From NCBI GenBank assembly GCA_028281785.1, contig JANQJG010000177.1:62001-126000 (forward strand): a DNA stretch of 64,000 nucleotides, given 5' to 3'. Every line of letters starts with the position of its first letter. Positions within the stretch are counted from its first letter, which is position 1. The notes beneath the pieces are model-generated. The model did not search any database and was not told where the DNA came from. It saw nothing but the letters and a program-made list of their open reading frames with translations. This document shows positions 16,686 through 26,347 of this stretch, in pieces. The DNA is from Rhodospirillales bacterium. GTDB taxonomy: Bacteria; Pseudomonadota; Alphaproteobacteria; Rhodospirillales; Shumkoniaceae. Position numbers and translations under genes: made by a program.

Positions 16686-17720
16686 ATGCCCGCCGCGCCC
16701 AGCGTCCGTTTCGGAGTGATCGGGGTCAATCACTACCATATCTTCGGCCAGGTCGGTTGCCTGCTCGACGCCGGGGCCGAGCTTGCCGCTGTCGATTTCA
16801 CGGGCGGCCAGCCAAACCTCGTCACCGAGTTCCGCTCGACCTACCCGCAGGCACGCGAAGTCCGGGAAAGGGCGGAGATTCTGGAGGACGAGAGCCTCCA
16901 GTTGGTGCTCGCCGCCGCCGTGCCCTGCGACCGGGCCCCGCTCGGCGTCGAGGTAATGCGTCATGGCAAGGACTACATGACCGACAAGGGCGGCTTCACC
17001 AGCCTGGGACAACTGGCCGAGGCACGCGCCGTGCAGGCTGAGACAGGCCGCATCTATTCCATCTGCTTCTCCGAACGCTTCGAGAACCGGGCCACGGTGA
17101 AAGCCGGAGAGCTGGTCCAAGCCGGCGCCATCGGCCGGGTCATCCAGACCTTGGGTCTCGGGCCCCATCGCCTTAACGCCCCGCAGCGGCCGGACTGGTT
17201 CTTCGTCAAGGAGAAGTATGGCGGCGTGCTGGCGGACATCGCGTCCCATCAGGTCGACCAGTTCCTGTTCTTCACCGGCGCCGACAAGGCCGAAGTTTCG
17301 GCCAGCCAGGTCGCCAATTTCCATCATCCCGAATACCCAGAGCTCGAGGATTTTGGCGATATCGTCCTCAATACGGACGGCGCCACCGGCTATATCCGTG
17401 TCGACTGGTTCACCCCCGATGGCCTCGAGGTCTGGGGCGACGGCCGCCTTTTCATCCTCGGGACCGACGGGACCATCGAGCTTCGCAAATACGTCGACAT
17501 TCAGGGCCGGCCGGGCGCCGACCATCTGTTCCTGGCCGACCACAAGGGGGTCCACCATATTGACTGCGGTGATGTCCCGCTGCCCTATGGCGGCCAGCTC
17601 ATCCGGGACGTTCTCGACCGCACCGAGACGGCGATGCCGCAGGCGCATTGCTTCCTCGCCTCCCAGCTCTGCCTGGATGCCCAGGCCAAGGCCCGCCGGC
17701 TGGGTCACCTCGCGGGATAG
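16686..17720 (+). CDS. Gfo/Idh/MocA-family oxidoreductase
   Basis: NAD(P)-dependent dehydrogenase, probably of a sugar or inositol derivative. The 344-residue protein has the Rossmann start FGVIGVNHYHIFGQ and a lysine in the TDKGG loop in place of the usual EKP motif, then the C-terminal alpha/beta domain with GGVLADIASHQVDQFLFF. GGGAGGA precedes the ATG by nine bases. The substrate is unknown. Confidence 0.85.
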   Translation: MPAAPSVRFGVIGVNHYHIFGQVGCLLDAGAELAAVDFTGGQPNLVTEFRSTYPQAREVRERAEILEDESLQLVLAAAVPCDRAPLGVEVMRHGKDYMTDKGGFTSLGQLAEARAVQAETGRIYSICFSERFENRATVKAGELVQAGAIGRVIQTLGLGPHRLNAPQRPDWFFVKEKYGGVLADIASHQVDQFLFFTGADKAEVSASQVANFHHPEYPELEDFGDIVLNTDGATGYIRVDWFTPDGLEVWGDGRLFILGTDGTIELRKYVDIQGRPGADHLFLADHKGVHHIDCGDVPLPYGGQLIRDVLDRTETAMPQAHCFLASQLCLDAQAKARRLGHLAG

Positions 17721-17747
17721 ACGGGCCTCGGCGAACCGATCACACGG

Positions 17748-18395
17748 TCAAGGCGGCGGCATGTCCAGCGCCGCCACCTCGCGTAGGATCTCGGCGCCCG
17801 CCGTCGCGAGGTAGCGGACCTCGTCCTCGGCGCAGCCGACGCTGCTCAGCCAGACCAGATGGCTGAGCACGGTTTCGCCCTCCACCGTGGCCCAGATATC
17901 GTCATTGGCGAGGTCTTCTTCCTCGGTCAGATCGCTGACCCGCATGGCAAAGGGCGGAAGGCCGACATGCGCGATCCAGCGGGCGACATCGATATCGCCC
18001 GAGGTCTCGTAGTAGATGCCGACGACAAAGCCTCGCGGCAGGTCTTCCTCGACCAGCAGATCCGGCACCGGGGCAAGGGGTCGGCCCGCCAAGCCAAGCA
18101 GGGTCGCCACGGTCTCGTCGTGAACCCCCTCGATCGCGCCGGCCAGGAGCGTCGCCAACTCATGGGTATCCACCGGCGAAGGCTCGAAGAACATGAGGTT
18201 GCCGAGCGCGAACCGTCCGTCGGAGGTGAGCGGGAAGGCGAGATCGCGAACGTCGCCGCTCGGGAGGCTCGTCTCCGGCCGATGAATGACACGCATGAAG
18301 AAGGTCGGATCGTCCAAATGAACGAGCCAGACGTCCTCTCCGTCCTCGGCGAACTCCGGCCAAGAATACAGTCGGCCAATGATGAAACCGCTCAT
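17748..18395 (-). CDS. Hypothetical protein, 215 aa
   Basis: Not recognised. The acidic, soluble protein begins MSGFIIGRLYSWPEFAEDGE and has no signal peptide or membrane segment; repeated acidic patches (DLTEEEDLANDD) and WIAHVGLPPFAMRV are visible. It is convergent with the oxidoreductase. The start is uncertain: 18395 has no clear ribosome site, and an in-frame start at 18443 would add 16 residues. Confidence 0.65.
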   Translation of the reverse strand: MSGFIIGRLYSWPEFAEDGEDVWLVHLDDPTFFMRVIHRPETSLPSGDVRDLAFPLTSDGRFALGNLMFFEPSPVDTHELATLLAGAIEGVHDETVATLLGLAGRPLAPVPDLLVEEDLPRGFVVGIYYETSGDIDVARWIAHVGLPPFAMRVSDLTEEEDLANDDIWATVEGETVLSHLVWLSSVGCAEDEVRYLATAGAEILREVAALDMPPP

Positions 18396-18491
18396 ACGCC
18401 GACCAGACACCGGATCTGGCGAAAGGTCAAGACCGCCAGCCAAGAACAGCCGGGAGCGGCCTGTGGCCGCCCCCGGTGTATCGACAATGCC

Positions 18492-18938
18492 CTATGCGGC
18501 GCGGCGGCGCGGCTCGTTGGCCGCCGGTGTCGCAAGCTTCCGCGCCTCGTAGTCCGGCAACGCGTCAAGGCCCTGCGGAGCGGAAACCGGCGTCTCGGTC
18601 CCGTCCAGCAGCCCCTGGGCACGGGCCACGAAATGGGGAATGTCCTCGCGTCGCAGGCCGATGTCGGCCAACGTCCGGTCGTCAAGGGTCGAAAGCTCGT
18701 GGTACAGGCGCGAGCAGGCGACGCCCTGGCCGATCGCTTCGATCAGACGGAAGATACCGAAGACGGCCATCCGGGCTCCACGGAAGAGGGCGCTCCCGGC
18801 CTTACGCAGCAGCCGGGCCATCGCCTCGCCCCTGATCCGCTCGACCTCACGCGAAAGTTCGAATGGGTCGATACCAGGATGGATGTTAAGTGTGCCTAAA
18901 TTTTCATCACGTTCGGGAGTCGTGTGCATGTGCGACAT
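18492..18938 (-). CDS. DUF1127-domain protein
   Basis: A 148-residue protein whose middle part (LYHELSTLDDRTLADIGLRREDIPHFV) is the DUF1127 motif found in many small alphaproteobacterial proteins. DUF1127 proteins are linked to RNA metabolism and phosphate or carbon stress in some species; the role here is unknown. The sequence before the motif contains a basic amphipathic segment (about residues 40-70). The start at 18938 has AGGAG about ten bases upstream; MHTTPER at 18929 is an alternative. Confidence 0.78.
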   Translation of the reverse strand: MSHMHTTPERDENLGTLNIHPGIDPFELSREVERIRGEAMARLLRKAGSALFRGARMAVFGIFRLIEAIGQGVACSRLYHELSTLDDRTLADIGLRREDIPHFVARAQGLLDGTETPVSAPQGLDALPDYEARKLATPAANEPRRRAA

Positions 18939-19516
18939 GTCGCTTTGTTCTCCTGCATGTCTATCGCTGATACGCGCACGCTCCCAGACAAGCACAACCC
19001 GATAAGCCTTTATTTTTGTTCGAGGACTCTGCTTGTTCGGCCCCGGCTGCTTCTCAGCCTGCGGGGTGACCGAGCCGGCGGCACGCTTGGGGCCGCCTCC
19101 GGCGGATCCGCTCGACATAGTCGGGGCCGCCGTAATGAGCAAATATTTCGTTATATTTTGATGTAATTCTTCTCCAACTCCATGTCGAGATCGGCGTCTC
19201 TATTTCCCTCATCTAGGTTTAGATTTTGGCTTTTCCATGACATATTCATGAACTTCACATGACCTGTGCGGCTGATGCGAAACGAGGTCGAGGCCGCCTC
19301 GCCCGGCCGGAATCCTCGTTAGGCCCTCGCATAGACCTTGCAAAAAGGATGCCACTGGCAGGGGGTACGGAAAAATGCGCGGTCGTCGTCTTCTCGGATT
19401 TCTGGATTCAAGCCGCAAGGCTCGGGACTGTGAACTAGTCATCGAGGTCCATCAAGTCAACACCGGCAGCGCTGTGATGCGGCCGATCGGGCGTGTCGAC
19501 CTTGCGAACTCGCCCC
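18939..19516. other. Intergenic region, no supported gene
   Basis: This stretch has short open frames on both strands, but none has a convincing start, ribosome site or recognisable product. It mixes a GC-rich segment (around 19050-19130) with AT-rich parts (19135-19180), so it probably holds the promoter of the DUF1127 gene. Confidence 0.5.
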
Positions 19517-21040
19517 TTACTTGATCTGAAGACGCCCCTCGACGGCCGGTGAGACCGTCCCCGCCGCCTCTACGTACTCGATTACCTGGGCCGCCATGAG
19601 CCGTCCGGCGATCTCGTCGATCACGCGCGGCGCGTCCACGAACACTTCGTAACCGTCGCCGCCACGGGCCAGGAAATCGTTGGTGGCCAGCACGTAGGTC
19701 CGGTTCTCGTCAAGGGGCGCGTCCCCGACCATGACGGAGACGACGCGGCTGCCGGGCTTCGCCGAGGGATCGTAGACGACGCGCATTCCCGAGACATGGG
19801 GGAAGCGGCCGCTCATGTCCTCGATACGGCCGAAGCCGTTCTCCAGCGCGGCGATGATCTCGGCGCCGGTGAGGCGGAGCGTCACCGTCTTGTTTCCGAA
19901 CGGCAGTTCGGACTGGATGTCCCGGCGCGTCAGCTTGGTTCCCGGCGCATAGGCGCGTTCGGCGCGGATGCCGCCGCCATTGGTTAACGCCAAGTCGGCC
20001 TCCGTGGCCTTGCGCATGGCGTCGGCGATCAGGTTGCCGATGGCGGCTTCGCGGGCGCGGATCACCGGCCGCGTGCTGTCCATCGCCGTCACCGTTGTTC
20101 CGATCTCCACGTCGAGCTCGTTGGACAGCTTGTCCAGGAAGACCTGGACCTCGGCCGCCATCTTCGGATCGGACTCGACGGACCGCGTATTAATGGTGCG
20201 GAAGGAAGGCTCCCAGGTCACCCGCAGGGACCCGTCGCGAGCTTTCACACGGTCGAGGGTCAGGGTCACCACGGTCACGTAGTCGGCCTGCGAGCCGGAC
20301 TCGACCAGCGCCGTCTTGCCGTCATACTGGCTGCTGAGGATGTGATCGTCCCCCGACAGGATCAAATCGACCGTGCCGGCGCGGAACAGTGCCGCGTCCT
20401 CGCCAAGATCCGTGTGCGCCAGGGCGATGACCACATCCGCGCCCTTGTCGCGAAGAGCCTTCGCCTGCTCCGCGGCGACCTCAACCGGATCGAGGAATGT
20501 GACGCTGCCCGGGCTCGACTTGACGGCGGTGCTGGCGGCCGTGAGGCCGAAAATGCCGAAGGTGTATCCGGCTCGTTCGATCAGGATGCTGGCCTGGGCC
20601 CCGTCAATGACCTCTCCGTCGGCGTCGATCGCGTTCGCGGAAAGGATGGGGAACGTCGCCTCGCGGAAGCGCTCTGTGGCGATCGCGGGGCCGAAATCGA
20701 ACTCGTGATTGCCGACGGCCATGGCGTCGAAACCCACCGAGTTGAAAAGCGCGATCATATGGGCGCCCTGGTCGAAGCCCGACAGCAGCGAGGGGGAGAT
20801 CGCATCCCCGCCATGGGTCACGATGACATTGTCGGCGCGGGCCTCCTTCTCGGCCTTGATCGCGCCAACCAGCCTCGCCACGCCACCCTGCCCCTTCTGC
20901 TCTTCCATGCGGTCGAGATCGTTCACGTGCAGGATCGTCACGGTGACTGGCTCGGCAAGGGCCGCCGAAAACGGCAAAGCTGATGCCGCACCGGCAAAGA
21001 AAAGCGCCAAAACCACGGGGGCCAAACGTGCTTGTGTCAT
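19517..21040 (-). CDS. Exported 5'-nucleotidase/UshA-like metallophosphatase
   Basis: Periplasmic protein of the 5'-nucleotidase family, 507 residues, with a signal peptide (about residues 1-29, to ALAEP). The N-terminal metallophosphatase domain has ILHVNDLDRM, THGGDAISPS, GNHEFDFG, ALAHTDLG and SGDDH; the C-terminal 5-nucleotidase domain has LTNGGGIRAER and ATNDFLARGGDGYE. Two metal ligands of the usual motifs (NDxH and GHxH) appear as Asp instead of His, so metal preference or activity may be altered. The substrate is likely a nucleotide or other phosphoester. Confidence 0.88.
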   Translation of the reverse strand: MTQARLAPVVLALFFAGAASALPFSAALAEPVTVTILHVNDLDRMEEQKGQGGVARLVGAIKAEKEARADNVIVTHGGDAISPSLLSGFDQGAHMIALFNSVGFDAMAVGNHEFDFGPAIATERFREATFPILSANAIDADGEVIDGAQASILIERAGYTFGIFGLTAASTAVKSSPGSVTFLDPVEVAAEQAKALRDKGADVVIALAHTDLGEDAALFRAGTVDLILSGDDHILSSQYDGKTALVESGSQADYVTVVTLTLDRVKARDGSLRVTWEPSFRTINTRSVESDPKMAAEVQVFLDKLSNELDVEIGTTVTAMDSTRPVIRAREAAIGNLIADAMRKATEADLALTNGGGIRAERAYAPGTKLTRRDIQSELPFGNKTVTLRLTGAEIIAALENGFGRIEDMSGRFPHVSGMRVVYDPSAKPGSRVVSVMVGDAPLDENRTYVLATNDFLARGGDGYEVFVDAPRVIDEIAGRLMAAQVIEYVEAAGTVSPAVEGRLQIK

Positions 21041-21365
21041 GGGAACCCGCCTCCGATCGATTGGAACTTCAGGCGCAAACATGGTCGGCGGCCATACCGG
21101 CGACCCGCGCCCTTTTAGCTGGAGGCGGCTGCAAGGCCGTCAACTCGCGTCACAAAAACTTCACGAAGCCGGAAAAGGCCGCCCCTTGCCCCCATGCCCG
21201 GCAATACCGGGTTCGGCCCGCCGGGTTCATTACGAAGCAACATCGAAGGCTTAGAATTTCTTCCGTTTGAGGTCTCACGTTAATACTTCCACAACGACCC
21301 GATGGCAAAAAAGGCGGAAAGGCCCGTCGGTTAATCCGTTCGAAATCTCACGGAGGGTTCGCTCA

Positions 21366-21710
21366 ATGCGGAAAATCAACCTCACGCCCGGGGACCGTTT
21401 TCTTCGACTGGGCGGCGACGAGTCCGAGTGGCGCGTCGAAAAAATCATCGAGACTCCGGGGGTGCCCGATCATGTGCGCCTAGTGAACGAAACCGGCAAA
21501 CGCCGTTATCTGACCTATGCCGTCTCGGTTCTCGGCGACAAGACCCGGTTCAAACGCCTCGAGGGCAGCGCCCAGGCGGCGCCTTCCAAGCGGATGGAAA
21601 CCGGGGGCGCGGCCGTCAAGAAGGGCCTTCCCGGCATCGGCGGCGACGAGGCGGACAACCAAGCCTACGCCCTTCCGCCCGCAACTTCCTGGACCAGACA
21701 GACGGTTTGA
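21366..21710 (+). CDS. Hypothetical protein, 114 aa
   Basis: Not recognised. It starts MRKINLTPGDRFLRLGGDES, a small beta-rich, soluble domain (about residues 1-65: WRVEKIIETPGVPDHVRLVN), followed by a low-complexity tail. GGAGGG eight bases upstream supports the start. It is convergent with galE. Confidence 0.6.
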   Translation: MRKINLTPGDRFLRLGGDESEWRVEKIIETPGVPDHVRLVNETGKRRYLTYAVSVLGDKTRFKRLEGSAQAAPSKRMETGGAAVKKGLPGIGGDEADNQAYALPPATSWTRQTV

Positions 21711-21931
21711 CCCGGGCGGCCGGGAAAGCCCAACCGGCTCCGCGGCATACTTGGACCGACGCGACACGTCACCCGCCACGGCGAACCTTCCATTCCAGGC
21801 TGGCCGCGAATCGGGAACCGAACCTGGGGTGGCGAAGCGCCGCCGGGTCGTCGACCGCTTGTCGCGCGCGACCTGAGCCTCTGGGATCGGTTTGCGCGCG
21901 TCACCCCGTAAGTCCCTTGTTCTTTTGCACG

Positions 21932-22933
21932 CTACGGCATCGGAGGCGCATTCGCGGCCAGCCGCCGCTCCCACGCCAGGGCCGAGCCGATAATCGTATC
22001 CAGGTCCTGATGGCGCGGTCTCCAGTTCAGGCGCTCGCGGATGAGCGTGGCATCGGCGACCAACTCGGCCACGTCGCCGGGCCGTCTTGGGGCGTCACGC
22101 CTTTTCAGCCGCACTCCCGCGACCCGGTCGACGGTATCGAGAACTTCCTTGACGCTATACCCGGAACCATAGCCGCAGTTCAGGACCATGCTTTCGCTGC
22201 CGCGCAAAAGGTGATCGAGCGCGGCGACATGCGCGCTGGCGATATCGCTGACATGGATGAAGTCGCGAACGCAGGTGCCGTCACGAGTCGGGTAGTCGTT
22301 GCCGTAGACGTCGATCCCGTCGCGGATGCCGAGCGCGGCCTGGCAGGCGACGCGGATGAGGTGCGTGGCGTCGGGCGCGCTGGCGCCAGCCCGCTGCAAC
22401 GGGTCGGCTCCGGCCACGTTGAAGTAGCGAAGTATGATGTAGTTGAAGGACTCGTTTGCCGCCGCCGCGTCGCGCAACATCCATTCGGTCATCAGCTTCG
22501 ACATACCGTACGGATTGGTCGGACTGGCCCGGGTCTGCTCGGTTACCGGAGAATGCTCCTGAAAGCCGTATACCGCCGCGCTCGACGAGAAGACGAAGCT
22601 TTCGATGCCGGCACGAAGGCAGGCTCGAATGAGGGCCAGACTCTTTTCCACATTGTTGGAGTAGTATTTGATCGGCTCTCTTACCGATTCCTCGACCTCG
22701 ATGAAGGCGGCGAAGTGCATGACCGCATCGATCGACCGGCCGCCTTCCAACACAACTTGAACGAGCCCTTCGTCGCCGACGTCGCCATGGACGAATTCGA
22801 CACCCTGGGGCACCGCCTCGCGTCGGCCGGTGGACAGGTCGTCAAGGACCAGGACGTCTCGCCCGGCCTCCAGCAAGGCCGGAACGGCGTGGCTGCCGAT
22901 ATAGCCAGCCCCCCCGGTAACAAGGACCGTCAT
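21932..22933 (-). CDS. galE: UDP-glucose 4-epimerase
   Basis: Interconverts UDP-glucose and UDP-galactose with bound NAD+, feeding surface polysaccharide synthesis. The 333-residue protein has the Rossmann motif TGGAGYIGSH (residues 6-15), the catalytic YxxxK as Y142-K146 in PYGMSK, and the serine in SSSAAVYG. The neighbouring genes give no further context. Confidence 0.92.
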   Translation of the reverse strand: MTVLVTGGAGYIGSHAVPALLEAGRDVLVLDDLSTGRREAVPQGVEFVHGDVGDEGLVQVVLEGGRSIDAVMHFAAFIEVEESVREPIKYYSNNVEKSLALIRACLRAGIESFVFSSSAAVYGFQEHSPVTEQTRASPTNPYGMSKLMTEWMLRDAAAANESFNYIILRYFNVAGADPLQRAGASAPDATHLIRVACQAALGIRDGIDVYGNDYPTRDGTCVRDFIHVSDIASAHVAALDHLLRGSESMVLNCGYGSGYSVKEVLDTVDRVAGVRLKRRDAPRRPGDVAELVADATLIRERLNWRPRHQDLDTIIGSALAWERRLAANAPPMP

Positions 22934-23280
22934 GCGGCTTGATATCTTGTGAGGAGCAGCAGCGGTGTCATCACGATAGAGCACCTACCTTTCGGCGATG
23001 CTCCCGATCCCTTTCGCCTTGCCGTAAGCCCCCTCGGTGGATGGCGATTTGCCAAACACCTCCACCACCCAACCCCTACCAAAACTCCGGCACCACTTCA
23101 ACTCGCTGCGGGCAATGGGACCTCTCCTAATCCGCTTGGATGCCCGCCTTTGGATAGGGATTTCTTGCCCGTTGATGAGCGCGAGAAATGTTCAGCCGCT
23201 TTGGCCGATTGGGGAGGCCGGTGCCGCTGCGGCCCGGCTCGGGGCGAAATGAAAAGACTGTCGGCAAAAGCCTTGGAAAC
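22934..23280. other. Intergenic region between galE and tRNA-Arg, no supported gene
   Basis: Two short overlapping open frames occur on the plus strand, but neither has a ribosome site or recognisable product. Apart from the galE promoter expected just upstream of 22933 and the tRNA 3' flank, I see nothing here. Confidence 0.5.
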
Positions 23281-23357
<77 letters not shown>

Positions 23358-23605
23358 GCGGAACACGGAGCACGATCCCGTTTCCGCGGGCCGGGACACT
23401 ACTTCAGGCGCAAGCGAATCGCAAGAGAATCCAATGGACAATGGCAATCCGCTGTCCATTAAGGGAAATTCCGTCCTTGTCGGGCCTAGGGGCTTTGTTT
23501 AAGATCCCGAAAAATCAATGGAAAAGACTTTTTTTCTAAGGCCCGACAATAGTCCGCACGGTCCTGGCCATGGCTTCCGTATCCAATGATGGGCGCTTAT
23601 ACAAA

Positions 23606-24778
23606 ATGGTTATGTCACGATTCCGGTTTGCGGCCGTCGCGTTGACGCTCCTGCTTCCCGCCTGCGCGTTTACCGAAGAGACCCTATGGCCCTCGCTTGA
23701 AGCCGAGGATCCAGCTGCTTCCGCGGCGGAGACAACGAGTCCGGAGGTGGCCCGGACGGGCCCCGGGCAAATGTCGCCGGAAGGCGAGGGCGCAACCGCC
23801 CAGCCGCCGCTCGGGACGACCGACTTCACCCCGCCGGGCGTCACTCCGGCGCGGTCCACGGGCACCTTCGTCGGCCAGAAGGTGATCGAGCTGCAGGGGG
23901 AACTGGTCAAGCTGCAGACCTCGATCGCCGACCAGAACGCCTCCCTGCAGGATCTGCGGGTCAAGATCGTCGAGGACTCGCAGCGCTACCACGACACCGT
24001 CGGAGCCATCAACGCACGGCTTCAGGTCGGCACCACCCCGGGCAACCCCATTCTCGTTCAGCAGTTCAACAGCGCCCAGGCGGATCTCGACCGTATCGCC
24101 ACGGACGTCGCGGAGTTGAACCAGTTGGCGACCGGCGTGTCGAGCGCGTCGACACTCTCGGCCTATCTGTCTGAATCGACCCGTGCCGCCTTTGGCTTGT
24201 CCGGCGCCGTCGACGAAGACCACCAGCAGCTCGCGGTGCTGGAGGACGAGGTCAACCGCACGGTCGTCCTCATCGATCGGCTGCTCAAGGAAATCGCGGA
24301 GGACGTGCGGCGCCAGACCAACTACGTCGCCACCGAGCGCAGCAACCTCAACGCCCTGTCCGCCGCGATCAAGAGCGGCGAGATCTATGGCGCGAGCCTC
24401 GTCAATCGCGCGATCGCCTCGGTCGCCGGCCCCCCGACCCCGCAGGTGGCGTCGACGGGGCAGGTCAGTATCTCGGGGCGCCGGCCACTCGTCGTCATTC
24501 GCTTCGACAAGGCCAACGTCCAGTATCAGGAAGCAATGTACAACGTGGTCAGCCGCGTGCTCGAGCGCCGGCCCGACGCGACCTTCGACCTTGTTGCCGT
24601 GGCGCCGGCCTCGGGCGGCGCGGCGCAGGTCGCCCTCAACACGACCAAATCGAGGCGGCACGCGGAAAACGTGCTGCGGTCCCTGGTCGAAATGGGGCTA
24701 CCCCCGGGGCGGGTCGCCGTGGCGGGAACCACGAGCGCGACGGCGCTGACCAACGAGGTTCATCTCTACCTCCGCTGA
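23606..24778 (+). CDS. Putative lipoprotein with OmpA-like C-terminal domain, 390 aa
   Basis: The N-terminus (MVMSRFRFAAVALTLLLPAC) is a lipoprotein signal with lipobox LLPAC. A Pro/Ala-rich linker (about residues 25-80) is followed by a long helical, coiled-coil-prone region (VIELQGELVKLQTSIADQ to EDVRRQTNYVATERSNL, residues 90-260) and a compact C-terminal domain (VVIRFDKANVQYQEAMYNVV) resembling OmpA-like peptidoglycan-binding domains. That suggests an envelope-tethering role; I do not recognise a specific family. ATG at 23612 is an alternative start. Confidence 0.72.
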   Translation: MVMSRFRFAAVALTLLLPACAFTEETLWPSLEAEDPAASAAETTSPEVARTGPGQMSPEGEGATAQPPLGTTDFTPPGVTPARSTGTFVGQKVIELQGELVKLQTSIADQNASLQDLRVKIVEDSQRYHDTVGAINARLQVGTTPGNPILVQQFNSAQADLDRIATDVAELNQLATGVSSASTLSAYLSESTRAAFGLSGAVDEDHQQLAVLEDEVNRTVVLIDRLLKEIAEDVRRQTNYVATERSNLNALSAAIKSGEIYGASLVNRAIASVAGPPTPQVASTGQVSISGRRPLVVIRFDKANVQYQEAMYNVVSRVLERRPDATFDLVAVAPASGGAAQVALNTTKSRRHAENVLRSLVEMGLPPGRVAVAGTTSATALTNEVHLYLR

Positions 24779-24920
24779 TCCGGAAGCACCCTCTTTCACG
24801 CGGATTCCGGACGCTTGGATTGAAGCGCTCTGAAACGTGTCAGCGGATCGTTGCGGGCGGATCGTTCTTGCGGTTTAATCGCGCCGTCTTCAAGCCGCCG
24901 GCAAACGAAAGGGCCTCGGA

Positions 24921-25421
24921 ATGCCCCAGTTCCGTGACGATGTGATCAATCAATCCGTGACCTGGGTCGAGGTCCACCGCGACACTAAGCGTCTCGCCCT
25001 TATGCTCATGGATCGCGGGCCCTGGCAGGGAATCGTCGCCCTGACCCGCGGCGGTCTCGTGCCGGCCGCGATCATCGCTCGCGAGCTCAACATTTTTGTC
25101 GTCGAGACCCTGTGCATCAAAAGCTATGACGAGCAGGTTCAGGAGTCGGTGAGCGTGCTGAAGACTCCGTCCCGGGCCCTGGAATGCGGCGGCGCGGGAT
25201 GGCTCCTTGTCGACGACCTCGTCGACACCGGGGCAACGGCGAGGGAGGCACGCCGGCTGCTCCCCGAGGCACATTTCGCCACGGTTTACGCCAAGCCGGC
25301 CGGCCGCGAGTTCGTCGACACCTGCGTTACCGAGGTCAGCCAGGATACCTGGATCTACTTCCCCTGGGATACGGAGCCGCAGTACGTTCTGCCGCTCGCC
25401 GATGGCGTCCAATCCCGTTGA
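24921..25421 (+). CDS. gpt: Xanthine-guanine phosphoribosyltransferase
   Basis: Salvages guanine, xanthine and hypoxanthine to nucleotides using PRPP. The 166-residue protein has the PRPP motif LLVDDLVDTGATAR and the C-terminal TWIYFPWDTEPQYV characteristic of Gpt, plus ALTRGGLVPAAIIARELN at the N-terminal side. The 3' end overlaps the start of the transporter gene by 20 bases, implying co-transcription. Confidence 0.9.
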   Translation: MPQFRDDVINQSVTWVEVHRDTKRLALMLMDRGPWQGIVALTRGGLVPAAIIARELNIFVVETLCIKSYDEQVQESVSVLKTPSRALECGGAGWLLVDDLVDTGATAREARRLLPEAHFATVYAKPAGREFVDTCVTEVSQDTWIYFPWDTEPQYVLPLADGVQSR

Positions 25422-26334
25422 CGATGACACCTCGCCGGTGGGAGTACACGATCCGCTCCCCCGTCTTGGTCTGATTCTGCTCGCCGCCGTTACCCTCGGC
25501 TGGGGGTCAAGCTGGGCGGCCATGAAGACCGTGTTGATGGAGATGTCGCCCTGGGGTTTCCGTACCATCAGCATCCTGCCGGCCGGCCTTCTCCTCATAC
25601 TGATCGCCCGCGCGTCGAGAATATCGCTGCTTGTGCCGAGCGGCCGTTGGGGGGCGCTGACCGTGTCGTCTCTGCTGAACATCACGGGTTGGCACATGTT
25701 CAGTGCCTTCGGTCTGGAATATCTCCCGGCCGGTCGGGCCGCGCTGGTTGCCTACACCATGCCCCTCTGGGCGTCGCTGCTGGCGGTCATTGTCCTTGGC
25801 GAGGCATTGACCCGACGGCTCGTGACGGCGCTCGCGCTCGGCATGGCGGGAGTGTGGGTGCTCTTGTCGGGCGATCTCACGGCCATCGGCGCCGCACCCC
25901 AGGGCATTGCCTTCATGTTGGCCGCGGCGCTGAGCTGGGGCGCGGGCGTAGTTTACCTGAAATGGGTGGATTGGCGCATGCCGACAATCTCGGTCGCGGC
26001 CTGGCAGCTCGTATTGGGCTCGATACCTGTAGTCGTGGTATCGGGCATCATCGGCGAGTGGCGGCCGCCGCCGCTCTCTGCCGTGGGTCTTTTCGCCCTG
26101 ATCTACACCATCCTCATCCCGATCACCTTCTGCACCTATGCCTATACCAAGGTGATCCGGCTGTTCCCGGCGCATATCTCGGCCATCGGGACGCTGCTGA
26201 TTCCGGTCATCGGGGTACTCGGCGGTGCCGTTCTTCTCGGCGAGTCGCTGAGCTGGCGTGAGGCGGCGGCGATCGGATTCATCGTCTCCGCGCTGACCCT
26301 GATCCTCTTGGTTCCCGCCCGGCGCTCCGAATAG
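25402..26334 (+). CDS. EamA/DMT-family transporter
   Basis: Inner-membrane drug/metabolite-type transporter, 310 residues and ten predicted membrane segments in two EamA repeats (first AAVTLGWGSSWAAMKTVL, second AFMLAAALSWGAGVVYLKW). The start MASNPVDDD at 25402 overlaps the gpt end by 20 bases. The substrate is unknown; the link to gpt suggests a purine or nucleoside-related compound, but this is only context. Confidence 0.88.
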   Translation: MASNPVDDDTSPVGVHDPLPRLGLILLAAVTLGWGSSWAAMKTVLMEMSPWGFRTISILPAGLLLILIARASRISLLVPSGRWGALTVSSLLNITGWHMFSAFGLEYLPAGRAALVAYTMPLWASLLAVIVLGEALTRRLVTALALGMAGVWVLLSGDLTAIGAAPQGIAFMLAAALSWGAGVVYLKWVDWRMPTISVAAWQLVLGSIPVVVVSGIIGEWRPPPLSAVGLFALIYTILIPITFCTYAYTKVIRLFPAHISAIGTLLIPVIGVLGGAVLLGESLSWREAAAIGFIVSALTLILLVPARRSE

Positions 26335-26347
26335 GGCCTGTTGACAT

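Noticed and set aside
19209-19442. 77-residue open frame on the minus strand
   Set aside because: No ribosome site, unusual composition and no recognisable product; treated as chance.
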